Shown piece by piece: positions 13,281 to 21,496 of a stretch of DNA of 32,662 bases (its first letter is position 1; each line of letters starts with the position of its first letter). The position numbers were made by a program, and so were the translations under genes. Origin of the DNA: Planctomycetota bacterium (GTDB lineage Bacteria > Planctomycetota > Phycisphaerae > Phycisphaerales > Phycisphaeraceae); the NCBI GenBank assembly GCA_021784455.1, contig JAJXSS010000003.1, forward strand, positions 1 through 32,662, given 5' to 3'. A model generated the notes under the pieces. The model had not been told where the DNA came from and ran no database searches. It was given only the letters and a program-made list of their open reading frames with translations.

Positions 13281-16229
13281 TCACGCGGCTTTGCGCTTGG
13301 ACCCGCCGGGGCGCAGCCGCGCCAAGACATACCGGGGGTCCTCAAGCGGGCGCGTCACGAAACGCAGGGCGTTGCGGTGGCGCCGTTGCCAGTATCGGAC
13401 GGGGTAGTCCAAAACCTTGAGGGCCGCGATCCCCAGATGGTAGAGCGGCGAATCCACCAGGCGCTCAAGGTCGCCGGTGGGCCGCATCTGCACCCCGATC
13501 CGGCCGGCGGCGATGTCCTGCCGCAACTGCTCGATGGCGGCGGGGTGCTGCCCCCGATAGCGCTGCAGCCAGCCGAAGTGGCGGTAATCGTTGTGGCAGC
13601 GGTAGGGGTGGTTCAGATGCAGGAACACTTCTTCGGCCCACTTCTGGGCCTGGCTCAAACGCGTCCAGTCCACATGGGCGTAATAGTTGCTCTTGGCCGC
13701 CACCTGGGCGGGAAATACCAGCGAGTAATGCAGGAGTTCGATCCCCAACTTGCGCGTGTCACGGGCGGTCAGCCAGCGGCCCTGCCGCAGATCTCCGCCG
13801 GAAGCATCCACCACCGTCGGCGGGCGGTGGGTCGCGTAGTGGTATCCCGGCCCCCAGCGGAACAGCCGGTGATACTGGGCCGCCCCGCGCCGCAGATACC
13901 AGCCATCCACCACTGTATCGAAGCCGCCCCAGAACTGAAGCTGGTGAAAGCTTACGGCCGTTATCCCCGGGTCGGAGGTCAAGAGGTCGCAGATGCGCTG
14001 CATGTCCTGTGGCCGGTAAAACTCATCGCAATCCACCTGCCAGAGCCAGTCACCGGTGGCCCGGGCGGCGTAGGCCCGGCTCTGCTGGTCCTTCTCCCCG
14101 GGCCAGAAGCCATCGGGGTGGCCATCATCTTCAGCCGTCACCACGATCACCTTGTGCTCGGGGTCCTCATGGCGCTGGAAATCGCGAAGCACGTCAAGAG
14201 TGCCATCGGTGGAGTGGCCGCGGGGATCGGCAACGCCGCGGGCGGCCGGGCACGCCCCTTCCACCACGATGATCTGGTGGGCGAACGGATACAGGGCCCG
14301 CAGGTTGTAGCGGGTGAACGGCTCGCCGTTGAGCACGATCATGCCGAAGGTGACGCGGGGCAGACCCTGGTGGCCAGCCCTTGGCGCCGTGGGCTCGTGC
14401 GCCGTATCGGGTTTCACGGCATCGACGATCAGCGAGGTATAAGCCAGTCTGCCGCCTTGGTTCCGGGAGTCCAGCTTCGCACAGCGGTGGATCAGCCCGT
14501 CCCGGACGGACCAGTCGGTCTGATGGAACACACCGTGCTCGTCCCAATACTCCAGCAGACGCACCGCGAAGCCGGCCCGCTGGAGCAGCACGCTTAGGCT
14601 TCGATAGTCGTAGAGAACCTGGTGGTCGTGCGCGGCGGCCGTGGGGCCGTCAGGGATGACGGCAGCGACATACGCCGGATCAGGATGCAGGCCATCGGGC
14701 ACGGCCAGACGCAGATGGCCCCCGGGCCGAAGAAACTCCAGGCAGTTCGCCAGGGCGGTCAGCGCCTGCTCGGGAGTCAAGTGTTCCCACACATGCTCGG
14801 CCAGGAAGGTGTCTCGTGTGGAGGGATTCCAATAGCGGAGGAAGTCTGCACGGCGAGTGATATCCAGCGTAGGTGTGTCCGTGGCCAGCCAACCGCGGAT
14901 TTTTGTCGGTCCTGCACCGAGCAAGATGCGGCGGGCACGGCGGAATTGCATTGCAGCCAGCGCGCATTTGCCGGCGTGGCGTAAACGCCGCAGCGGCTGG
15001 GCGATGAGCGTCATCGCGTGCCCGATTGCACGGACCCTCGAACAAGAGCGCGCCCCGGCCAAGCTCGGTGCGGAACTATCCAGATCCAGAATCTGCCGCA
15101 GGGTGATGGTTTCCGATTGCGGTGAAAAGAGCCGGTGCACACGAGCCCAGCCGGCCTGTCCCATTTTCTGGCCGAGAGACTCATCCCTGAACAGGCGCAA
15201 GAGTGCCCGTGCGTGGGCGTCCACATCGCCAGGGGTAAAGAGGATGCCCGTCTTGCCATCCGCCACGATTTCAGGAACACCACCGCTGATGCCTGTGACA
15301 ACGGGCAGACCAGCCGCCTGGGCTTCAGCCAAAGCGACCCCGAAGGCTTCTTCCTGACCCGTGATCGGCCCTTTGCGATGGTGGGCGGTGAAGAGGTCTG
15401 CCTGGACCATCAGGTTCTGGGCCGTGGTCGGTTCGACCTCGCCAAGCAGGCGGATGCGATCGGGGCAGGAGGAGTGCCGTTGCAGAGCCAGGCAGGCAGC
15501 CAGCAGCGGGCCGCCACCCGCGATGGTCAAATGCGCGTCGAGTCCGCGCTGGCAAGCCAGGTCGAACGCCTGGATTGTCAGGTCTGGTCCCTTGCAATCC
15601 ACGAGTCGGCCGAGGTACAGAATGTTCAAGGGACGGCCGTGTGAGCTGCGTTTGGGTGGGTGGACGGGGGCGGGCACGCCGAAATACTTGAGGGCAATGG
15701 CGTGGGCCGGCACGCCGATTTGTTGAAGGCGAAGGACCATTTCCTTCGAATTGGCGATGATGGTGGCCCGGCGTGCCAGGGCGCGCACACGCTCCGGATA
15801 GTCATTCGGAAAAACCCGCGCGTGGGGCGGCTCGTCCCGGCGCAAATCCCAGGTGGCATCGTATCCGTGGGCATGCACGAACAGTGGAATATTCGATTCC
15901 TGCCAGACGGGCATGAATTGCAGGGCGAAATCCAGGTAGTGGATCAGAACGCGATCCACCCCCGGCCGGCGGATCGCCGCCGCCATGTTGCGCAGCGCCA
16001 CCTTTCTCCCCCAGCAAGCCACCGGCAGCCCCAGGCGGTGCGCCGCTCGGCGCCACAGGGCTGGCTCATCGTGCCATAGACCCAGGGTCGCCACCCGCCC
16101 GCCCCAAGTCGGCGCCGGGACCCGATGGCACGCGATCAGGGCCACGTTGTCGCCCAGGCAGGCTAACGTGCGCTGCATCCACGCTTCCGAGGGCGTGCAC
16201 CAGTTCGGCATGGCGAACAGAACGCTCAT
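13281..16229 (-). CDS. three-domain GT4 - methyltransferase - GT2-like fusion protein
   Basis: One continuous 982-residue frame. Residues 1 to about 395 form a GT4 glycosyltransferase: FVHAHGYD, NILYLGRLVDCKGPD, then GQEEAFGVALAEAQAAGLPVV and GGVPEIVADG. Residues about 440-605 resemble a SAM-dependent methyltransferase (KIRGWLATD, AEHVWEHLTPEQAL, LRPGGHLRLAVPDG, DHQVLYDYRSLSVLLQRAGF); the N-terminal SAM-binding loop looks short or degenerate. Residues about 625-880 form a GT-A-like domain (TFGMIVLNGEPF, HSTDGTLDVL, DWLWQVDCDEFY with the DCD metal motif near 733). The rest is helical and basic. No membrane segments. It lies 7 bases after the FkbM gene. It may be a multifunctional enzyme building and capping a glycan. 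Fusion through sequence error is less likely because no stop or frame change separates the domains. Confidence 0.85.
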   Translation of the reverse strand: MSVLFAMPNWCTPSEAWMQRTLACLGDNVALIACHRVPAPTWGGRVATLGLWHDEPALWRRAAHRLGLPVACWGRKVALRNMAAAIRRPGVDRVLIHYLDFALQFMPVWQESNIPLFVHAHGYDATWDLRRDEPPHARVFPNDYPERVRALARRATIIANSKEMVLRLQQIGVPAHAIALKYFGVPAPVHPPKRSSHGRPLNILYLGRLVDCKGPDLTIQAFDLACQRGLDAHLTIAGGGPLLAACLALQRHSSCPDRIRLLGEVEPTTAQNLMVQADLFTAHHRKGPITGQEEAFGVALAEAQAAGLPVVTGISGGVPEIVADGKTGILFTPGDVDAHARALLRLFRDESLGQKMGQAGWARVHRLFSPQSETITLRQILDLDSSAPSLAGARSCSRVRAIGHAMTLIAQPLRRLRHAGKCALAAMQFRRARRILLGAGPTKIRGWLATDTPTLDITRRADFLRYWNPSTRDTFLAEHVWEHLTPEQALTALANCLEFLRPGGHLRLAVPDGLHPDPAYVAAVIPDGPTAAAHDHQVLYDYRSLSVLLQRAGFAVRLLEYWDEHGVFHQTDWSVRDGLIHRCAKLDSRNQGGRLAYTSLIVDAVKPDTAHEPTAPRAGHQGLPRVTFGMIVLNGEPFTRYNLRALYPFAHQIIVVEGACPAARGVADPRGHSTDGTLDVLRDFQRHEDPEHKVIVVTAEDDGHPDGFWPGEKDQQSRAYAARATGDWLWQVDCDEFYRPQDMQRICDLLTSDPGITAVSFHQLQFWGGFDTVVDGWYLRRGAAQYHRLFRWGPGYHYATHRPPTVVDASGGDLRQGRWLTARDTRKLGIELLHYSLVFPAQVAAKSNYYAHVDWTRLSQAQKWAEEVFLHLNHPYRCHNDYRHFGWLQRYRGQHPAAIEQLRQDIAAGRIGVQMRPTGDLERLVDSPLYHLGIAALKVLDYPVRYWQRRHRNALRFVTRPLEDPRYVLARLRPGGSKRKAA

Positions 16230-16236
16230 GTAGGTC

Positions 16237-17148
16237 TCACAGGGCCCGCACGGGGCGTGGAAAGCAGTAAACGTTGGTTATCGCGGCTTCATCCGGGATC
16301 TGGTCGAAGCGAGCCAGATCGAAGGGTTCAAAGTGGCGGGTGAACGTGAACTGGTCGTACCTCAGGTCCGCGACCAGGTCGTAGATCTGCTTCACAGTCG
16401 TGCCGGCCCGCTGCGCCGTCAGGCGGTTGTACTCGATAGCCAGCATCGGCCGGAACCGCTCCAGCACGCGGCGTCCCCCGCACAGGGCTTTGTATTCAGC
16501 GCCTTCGATGTCCATCTTCAGGAAATGCAAGGCGCTGGTCCCCGTCGCGCGCGCGAAATCGTCCAGCGTGGTGGTGGGTACGTTCAGTGTCCCTGGCCGG
16601 ACCTCCGCCGTCAGATACCCTACCCCGCTGCAATGGTGCAAAAACGCCGTATGATTCGTCACTTCGTCCGACGGCGGAACGAAAGACCCCACTCCCAACT
16701 GGTCCGTTACCGCCTGGGCATGCACGTGTACCCAGTCATAACCGTTGGTCTGGCAATTGCGGCGGACTTTGGCGGCATTGCCCGGCAGGGCCTCAAAGGC
16801 ATCCACTCGCCCCTGCGGGCCCACCAGCGACGCCATCAGCAGCGTGAACCAGCCGCGTTCCGTGCCCAGGTCCCACACGTGCTGGCCGGGACGGATGTGG
16901 TGCTGCATGACGCTGGTCATTTCCGGGTCGTAGTCGCCGAAAAAGAAGATTCCGGCCGAAGCGTAATCGTGAGGCGAGGCCCCGATGTTGAAGCCCCAGC
17001 GCGTGTAAACCGGCAGATCCTCATCGACGCACCACTTGCGCAGGTGATCGCGCACGAAATGCCGCGTCCCCAGCCCGGGGAACCGGCTGACCACGCAGCG
17101 CGAGGCCTTGGTGAAGAAAAGACGTGGCGAGACGATTTGCGTGCTCAT
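16237..17148 (-). CDS. FkbM-family methyltransferase
   Basis: 303 residues. The SAM-binding motif I is VWDLGTERGWFT (residues 91-102), followed by DAFEALPGNAAKVRRN, and the family hallmark LKMDIEGAEYKAL (residues 210-222). FkbM-type enzymes O-methylate hydroxyls, commonly on sugars in surface glycan clusters. AGGAG lies 6 bases before the ATG. The gene follows the ABC ATPase by 51 bases and precedes the fusion gene by 7. Beside an exporter with a Wzt-like C-terminal domain, it could make the methylated chain end that domain recognises; that link is inference. Confidence 0.9.
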   Translation of the reverse strand: MSTQIVSPRLFFTKASRCVVSRFPGLGTRHFVRDHLRKWCVDEDLPVYTRWGFNIGASPHDYASAGIFFFGDYDPEMTSVMQHHIRPGQHVWDLGTERGWFTLLMASLVGPQGRVDAFEALPGNAAKVRRNCQTNGYDWVHVHAQAVTDQLGVGSFVPPSDEVTNHTAFLHHCSGVGYLTAEVRPGTLNVPTTTLDDFARATGTSALHFLKMDIEGAEYKALCGGRRVLERFRPMLAIEYNRLTAQRAGTTVKQIYDLVADLRYDQFTFTRHFEPFDLARFDQIPDEAAITNVYCFPRPVRAL

Positions 17149-17165
17149 CGGGGCTCCTCATTAGC

Positions 17166-17179
17166 GGGGCTGTGGCCCC
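17166..17179 (-). other. intercistronic hairpin between ABC ATPase and FkbM genes
   Basis: GGGGC (17166-17170), TGTG loop, GCCCC (17175-17179): a perfect 5-bp GC stem in the 51-base gap. No U-run follows. It could stabilise mRNA or mildly reduce read-through; it is short enough to be chance. Confidence 0.25.
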
Positions 17180-17199
17180 TGTGGGGTTCGGCCGGCGCC

Positions 17200-18465
17200 T
17201 CAGGCGGCCCGGCTCCAGCTCACTTCGTTCCAGTGCACCGCCCCCCACGGCCGCTCCTGCCACAGGGGTACCTGGTGTTGATTGATCAGTTTGATCAGCG
17301 GCACATCCGTCAGGACATCAAAGGGCACACTTGCCGTGCTCTGGCAGATGCCGATGTCGGCGTAGTAGGCCCCCGGGGCCAGCGGCAGGCCCCGCACGTG
17401 CAGACGCACTTGGTGCGTTCCCGGGGCGGCCGAGAACCGGTATCCCTGGTCCCAGGAAAACAGGATCGCCACCTTCTGGTCGTATTCGTTCTTCAGGATC
17501 AGGGTCAGACTGGCATCGTGTACCGGCCGGTACACCTCCAGCGTGATCTCCACGTGGAAATCGGAGAGCATCGCCACTTCCGGCACCCGGGCCGGCAGGC
17601 CGTTGACAGCCAGACCGGTGACCCGCAAGGTCGGATCATCCTCGTGGTCCCGCCGGTAATACTCCAAGGGGTGCAGCGTCTGACCATCGGCATCGGCTGC
17701 GTCACCGTAGTAACGGTTGACCACCTCACCGGTGGGACCCAGAGTCAGCAGCCGGCCGGCGTGCAGGTAGGCACATCGCTGTGTCAGCGAACTGACCGCC
17801 CCCAGGTTGTGGCTGACAAACAACACCGTCCGCCCCTGGTTGGCCACATCCTTCATCTTGCCCAGGCATTTTTTCTGGAAGGCCGCGTCCCCCACCGCCA
17901 GGACCTCGTCGACGATCAGGATCTCCGGCTCCAGGTGGGCCGCCACCGCAAACGCCAGGCGCACGTACATGCCGCTGGAGTAGCGCTTTACGGGCGTATC
18001 CAGAAACGGCCCGATGTCCGCGAAATCCACGATGGCATCGAACCGCCCGGCAATGTCCCGCCGGCTCATGCCCAGCAGCGTGCCGTTCAGAAAAATGTTC
18101 TCCCGGCCGGTGAGTTCGGGATGAAAACCTGTGCCCACCTCCAGCAGGCTGCCCACCCGCCCGCGGATCCACGCCTGGCCCCGAGTGGGGCAGGTGATGC
18201 GTGAAAGAATCTTCAGCAGCGTGCTTTTGCCCGCCCCGTTGCGTCCGATAAAACCCACCACTTCGCCGCTCTTGATGCTGAAGCTCACATCCTTCAGGGC
18301 CCAGACCTCGCGCACTGGTACCGAGGCCACCGGCCGGCGCCGCAGCCGGGCCCAGGCCCGGCCCGCCGCGTCGTACACCGCCTCACGCAGCATGCCGCCG
18401 GGCCCCGCCGCCCCCAGCCGGTAGAGTTTGCTCAGTCCCTCGGCTTGAATGACCACGTCGCTCAT
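17200..18465 (-). CDS. wzt: polysaccharide ABC exporter ATPase with Wzt-like C-terminal domain
   Basis: 421 residues; the cytoplasmic ATPase of an ABC-2 glycan exporter. Walker A GRNGAGKST (74-82), an LTGRENIFLNG segment typical of this family (118-128), signature YSSGM (162-166), Walker B ILIVDE (182-187) and H-loop SHN (His219). Residues about 270-405 form an extra beta-rich domain (VEITLEVYRPV, LRLHVRGLPLAPGAYYADIGI) matching the Wzt carbohydrate-binding C-terminal domain, which in O8/O9-type systems recognises a modified non-reducing end before export. Paired with the permease gene 65 bases upstream. A tandem heptamer repeat abuts the start codon, where an ordinary ribosome-binding site is lacking or weak. 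Confidence 0.93.
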   Translation of the reverse strand: MSDVVIQAEGLSKLYRLGAAGPGGMLREAVYDAAGRAWARLRRRPVASVPVREVWALKDVSFSIKSGEVVGFIGRNGAGKSTLLKILSRITCPTRGQAWIRGRVGSLLEVGTGFHPELTGRENIFLNGTLLGMSRRDIAGRFDAIVDFADIGPFLDTPVKRYSSGMYVRLAFAVAAHLEPEILIVDEVLAVGDAAFQKKCLGKMKDVANQGRTVLFVSHNLGAVSSLTQRCAYLHAGRLLTLGPTGEVVNRYYGDAADADGQTLHPLEYYRRDHEDDPTLRVTGLAVNGLPARVPEVAMLSDFHVEITLEVYRPVHDASLTLILKNEYDQKVAILFSWDQGYRFSAAPGTHQVRLHVRGLPLAPGAYYADIGICQSTASVPFDVLTDVPLIKLINQHQVPLWQERPWGAVHWNEVSWSRAA

Positions 18466-18466
18466 A

Positions 18467-18501
18467 AAGTCTCAGACCTCAGATCTCAGGTTTCGGGTCT
18501 G
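18467..18501 (-). repeat. degenerate heptamer tandem repeat, five units, just before the ATPase start
   Basis: Read on the minus strand, five successive 7-base units are CAGACCC, GAAACCT, GAGATCT, GAGGTCT and GAGACTT (consensus GAGRYCT), ending one base before the ATG at 18465. It resembles the short tandemly repeated heptamers (STRR) described in cyanobacteria in form, not in sequence. It fills the place where the ribosome-binding site should be. Confidence 0.7.
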
Positions 18502-18507
18502 GGGGGT

Positions 18508-18529
18508 AGGTTCGGGCTGGCCCGAACCT
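18508..18529. repeat. GGTTCGG-type palindrome, copy 4
   Basis: AGGTTCGGGC, TG loop, GCCCGAACCT: a perfect 10-bp stem with a 2-base loop, the best-preserved copy of the family seen at 1937-2032. It lies between the permease stop (18531) and the heptamer repeat, inside the glycan operon, where it could act as an intercistronic REP-like element or attenuator. Confidence 0.75.
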
Positions 18530-18530
18530 G

Positions 18531-19496
18531 CTACACCACATCGGCAAACCGCCGCACCGAGCGGCCGTACCACACCAGTCCGCCCATCAGGCATAGCAGC
18601 GCCACGGCTGCCGATGCCGCCAGTTCGGCCAGCGGCAAGGGCGTGCCCAGGGCGATGGCTCGCAACGTTTCCACCGGCCCGCTCATGGGGTTTACCCACA
18701 CCAGCCCGCGCAGAATGCCCGGCAGCCGCTGGGAGGGCAGAATTACGGGGGTCAGGAACAGCCCAAGCTGCAGGGCAAACGGCACCACGTAACGCACATC
18801 CCGGTAGGTGACGCTCAGCGTGGCGACCCATATCCCCACGCCCGCGGCCGCCAGCACCATCACTGCCAGCGGCAGGGGCACCAGGAGCCATGCCATGGAA
18901 AGAGGAGTGTGATACCACACCATCATCCCCCCCAGCACCGTGCCGGCGATCGCGAAGTCGACCAGGGCCGTGCCCAGCGTGGCCAACGGCAGGATCAGCC
19001 GCGGGAAGTACACCTTCTGGATCATGCCCGCGTTGCTGATGAAGCTGCCCGCGGCGTTGCCCACCGCCGCGGCAAAGAAGCTCCACGGCAGCAGCCCTGT
19101 ATAGAGGAAGATGGGATACGCCACCCCGGGGTGGTCGGCGGCCTGGCCCAGCAGGGGCCCCAGCACGGCGCTCAGCACGATCATGGTCAGCACCGGCTGA
19201 AGCACCGCCCAGGCCGCCCCCAGCAGCGTTTGCTTGTAGCGTACCTTGATGTCCCGAGCCGTCAGCGACCACAGCAGGTCGCGGTAATGCCACAGACCCG
19301 GTAGATCCAGGCTTTGCATGCCTCCCAGGGGGCGGATCAGCGTTAACCGCTGCCCGCCGCGGGTAGAGGAGGCCTCGGCCAGGACCGGGATGGAGCTGGA
19401 TACCGTCGTCAAAGCGTCTCTCCGTACCTCGAAAGCGCGGCCGGCATACCGGCCCGTCCCAGGCCGCATTCCCGGCACCAGCGGCATATTCGTCAT
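18531..19496 (-). CDS. wzm: ABC-2 type polysaccharide export permease
   Basis: 321 residues; inner-membrane subunit of a Wzm/KpsM-type exporter moving a lipid-linked polysaccharide across the membrane. After a soluble N-terminal tail of about 70 residues, the family phrase LLWSLTARDIKVRYKQTLLG precedes about six hydrophobic helices (for example LQPVLTMIVLSAVLG, LLPWSFFAAAVGNAAGSF, ILPLATLGTALVDFAI). VYFPRLILPL and the late VNPMSGPVETLRAIALG segment are also typical. The tail is longer than in many homologues; internal Met residues offer shorter starts. It is the first gene of the nine-gene minus-strand glycan operon. Confidence 0.92.
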   Translation of the reverse strand: MTNMPLVPGMRPGTGRYAGRAFEVRRDALTTVSSSIPVLAEASSTRGGQRLTLIRPLGGMQSLDLPGLWHYRDLLWSLTARDIKVRYKQTLLGAAWAVLQPVLTMIVLSAVLGPLLGQAADHPGVAYPIFLYTGLLPWSFFAAAVGNAAGSFISNAGMIQKVYFPRLILPLATLGTALVDFAIAGTVLGGMMVWYHTPLSMAWLLVPLPLAVMVLAAAGVGIWVATLSVTYRDVRYVVPFALQLGLFLTPVILPSQRLPGILRGLVWVNPMSGPVETLRAIALGTPLPLAELAASAAVALLCLMGGLVWYGRSVRRFADVV

Positions 19497-19513
19497 CGTC
19501 GCACCGCCGCCCG

Positions 19514-19523
19514 CACTTAAGTG
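19514..19523. promoter_or_regulatory. CACTTAAGTG palindrome, candidate operator
   Basis: A perfect 10-base palindrome, AT-rich at its centre in GC-rich DNA. It lies 18 bases from the permease start codon and downstream of the candidate minus-strand -10, a position suited to a repressor of the glycan operon. The regulator is unknown. Confidence 0.35.
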
Positions 19524-19572
19524 TCTGTCGTTGCGGCGCTGCGGTCATGTAACCCCGGCGGACCCAACGGCA

Positions 19573-19588
19573 ATTCCCAGAGGGGAAT
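19573..19588. promoter_or_regulatory. ATTCCC-N4-GGGAAT inverted repeat, candidate operator
   Basis: Six-base perfect arms (19573-19578 and 19583-19588) around AGAG, between the candidate promoters of the two divergent operons. It touches the candidate minus-strand -35, so a bound protein could affect both directions. Short, so chance cannot be excluded. Confidence 0.3.
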
Positions 19589-19635
19589 GTGGTAGACTTT
19601 CAAGTTGCCGGCCTCAGCCAAGGGATGGCTATCTG

Positions 19636-21456
19636 ATGCGCGTATTGGTCCTGATGAAATGGGCGGTGGGGGGGCTGGTCCTGAGCGCTTTGGCGGCCGG
19701 ACCGGTTATCGCGCAGGGCCCGGATCAGGCCGAAGAACGGTACTGGGCCATTCTCCGCAGCGGCACCGAGGTGGGCGCCACCACCTTGACCGACTGGGCC
19801 GATCCCGACAAAACTGCCCGCCTCGACAAGACCCCGCTCTTTGCCCCGCGCAATCCCGTGCGTCTGCTGTGCGATCGCTCGGTTAGCGTGGCCCTTACCG
19901 GCCCGCGTCTCCTTTTTCAGAACGGCGACATCCTGCCGGGCCAAGTCACGGAAATCCGCCCCGCTGATCCCACCGGCGGCTCTCCCGCCTATGCGCTGGT
20001 GCAACTGGCCGCCCCCTTTATAGGTCCGGATAACACCGCGCCGCTCCTGCCCGTGCGTCTGGATGCCGTGCGTCGCCTGCTGATGACGGACGATGTCCAG
20101 GAGGATTACCAGCCCAACAGCATCATCCTCAAGGACGGCCGCCGGTTATCGGTCCTGGGCCTGCGCTGGACCCGGGATGGGGTGCGGGTGCTGGTTCAGG
20201 GGCAGATTCTCAGCCTGGCCCTCAAGGATCTGGCCGAAGTGGACCTGCCCGCGGCCGATCTGGTTCATCTGGTCCTGGCCCAGAACGCCTACCCCGGTCC
20301 GCGGGCTGATGGCCTCATCGGCCGGCTCCGCGCCAGCAACGGCGCCGCGCTCACCTTCCGCAGCGACATGCTCAGGCCCCTGGCGATTCAGACCGGCGCT
20401 GGGCACCATGCCAAAAGCAGTCTGGCCTGCGTGCAGGTCCAGCCGGGCTGGGCCCTGGAACCCCTGACTCTGCCCGTGGATGAAGTTGCTGTCTCCGATT
20501 ACTGGCGGCCCACGGATGTGCCCCTGTCCCTTCTGCCGGCCCGCACCCTGCAGGAAAAGAGCTATACCGGTTACCTCTGGCACTGGCGCCGCAATCTGGA
20601 TGTTCGCGGGGGCCTGCTGGAAGTCGGCCGTATGTCTGCCGACCTGGGGGTGGGGATGCACTCGCTCTCCCAGGTGGCCTTCACGCTGCCGCCTTCGGCC
20701 CAGGCCTTCTGGAGCATCGTGGGCCTGGCCCGCGATGTCGGCAGCGGCGGTTGCGTCAACCTTCAAGTCACCCCCGATGATCCGGGCCACGCGCCGCTGT
20801 GGCGCCGCGATTTTGTTCGTGGTACTGATGGCCCCATCGTGGTCGGCCCCGTCCCCCTGCCCCAGGCCGCCGGCCAGATGGTGCTGTCGGTGGGCTTTGC
20901 CGATCACAACCGCCCCCAGGGGGCTGACCCCATGGATATCCGCGACCGGGTGAATTGGCTGATGCCCCTGGTGGAGATTGACCGCGCCGTGCTGCCCCAG
21001 CCCCAGCAGGACTGGCGCTATTACCTGCCCGTTCTGGATGATTGGCAGCCCGGTGTGGACCTGGCCCAGGTAGGCCGGCTGGGGGTGAACTGGGATCCAT
21101 CAGGCCGGCGCTGGGAAATGACCCTGGACACGGCCCACGGCGGCTACCAGCTCACCCGGCGCATCGAGGTTCTGAGCCCGGATGCCGCCCTGGGCCTGAC
21201 GGTCGCCCGCACGGGGGAGGGGGCTGCTCCCATCCTGACCCTGCAGGTTGCTGGTAGCACCGCGGCCCCGCAACAACTCGATACCCGTAGCGCCCAGCCC
21301 GGCGCCGATGCCACCGTTTCCTGGCCGCTGCGCGATTTTGTCAACAAAACCATTAATCTGGTTCTGACCGTGTCGCCGCCTTCGGGGGCCACCATGGGCC
21401 CGCTGGCCTGGCGGCGTCTGGGCATCACGGGCAACGGGCCGCCGGCCCACCCCTAG
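19636..21456 (+). CDS. exported protein with NPCBM-like domain
   Basis: 606 residues from ATG 19636. MRVLVLMKWAVGG and the following hydrophobic stretch ending GPVIAQG form a signal peptide (cleavage near residue 26). The N-terminal part (about 30-190) is beta-rich with short repeated phrases (LLFQNGDILPGQVTEI, IILKDGRRLSVLGLRW) seen in planctomycete exported proteins. Residues about 325-447 resemble an NPCBM/NEW2 carbohydrate-binding module: LEVGRMSADLGVGMHSLSQV, then FWSIVGLARD, VNLQVTPDD and VNWLMPLVEID. The C-terminus is a beta-rich domain. It heads the plus-strand operon; the next gene starts 40 bases later. The frame is open upstream to 19318 but there overlaps the permease, so the signal-peptide start is preferred. 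It may bind envelope glycan. Confidence 0.7.
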   Translation: MRVLVLMKWAVGGLVLSALAAGPVIAQGPDQAEERYWAILRSGTEVGATTLTDWADPDKTARLDKTPLFAPRNPVRLLCDRSVSVALTGPRLLFQNGDILPGQVTEIRPADPTGGSPAYALVQLAAPFIGPDNTAPLLPVRLDAVRRLLMTDDVQEDYQPNSIILKDGRRLSVLGLRWTRDGVRVLVQGQILSLALKDLAEVDLPAADLVHLVLAQNAYPGPRADGLIGRLRASNGAALTFRSDMLRPLAIQTGAGHHAKSSLACVQVQPGWALEPLTLPVDEVAVSDYWRPTDVPLSLLPARTLQEKSYTGYLWHWRRNLDVRGGLLEVGRMSADLGVGMHSLSQVAFTLPPSAQAFWSIVGLARDVGSGGCVNLQVTPDDPGHAPLWRRDFVRGTDGPIVVGPVPLPQAAGQMVLSVGFADHNRPQGADPMDIRDRVNWLMPLVEIDRAVLPQPQQDWRYYLPVLDDWQPGVDLAQVGRLGVNWDPSGRRWEMTLDTAHGGYQLTRRIEVLSPDAALGLTVARTGEGAAPILTLQVAGSTAAPQQLDTRSAQPGADATVSWPLRDFVNKTINLVLTVSPPSGATMGPLAWRRLGITGNGPPAHP

Positions 21457-21496
21457 GCGGCGCGTAACTTGGCCGCCTTCCGAGTCAAATAACCGT

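Larger units (their letters stand above)
19497..19635. promoter_or_regulatory. divergent promoter region between the glycan operon and the MoxR/VWA operon
   Basis: 139 bases separate two long divergent operons, so both main promoters are expected here. It holds a perfect 10-base palindrome and an inverted repeat (both listed separately), and a minus-strand promoter-like pair for the glycan operon: TTGCCG (19573-19568) and TACATG (19551-19546) with a 16-base spacer. A plus-strand -10-like TAGACT lies at 19593-19598 without a good -35. Confidence 0.5.

Noticed and set aside
19318-19635. N-terminal extension of the NPCBM-like protein by 106 residues
   Set aside because: It would overlap the permease gene and bury a good signal peptide in the middle of the protein.
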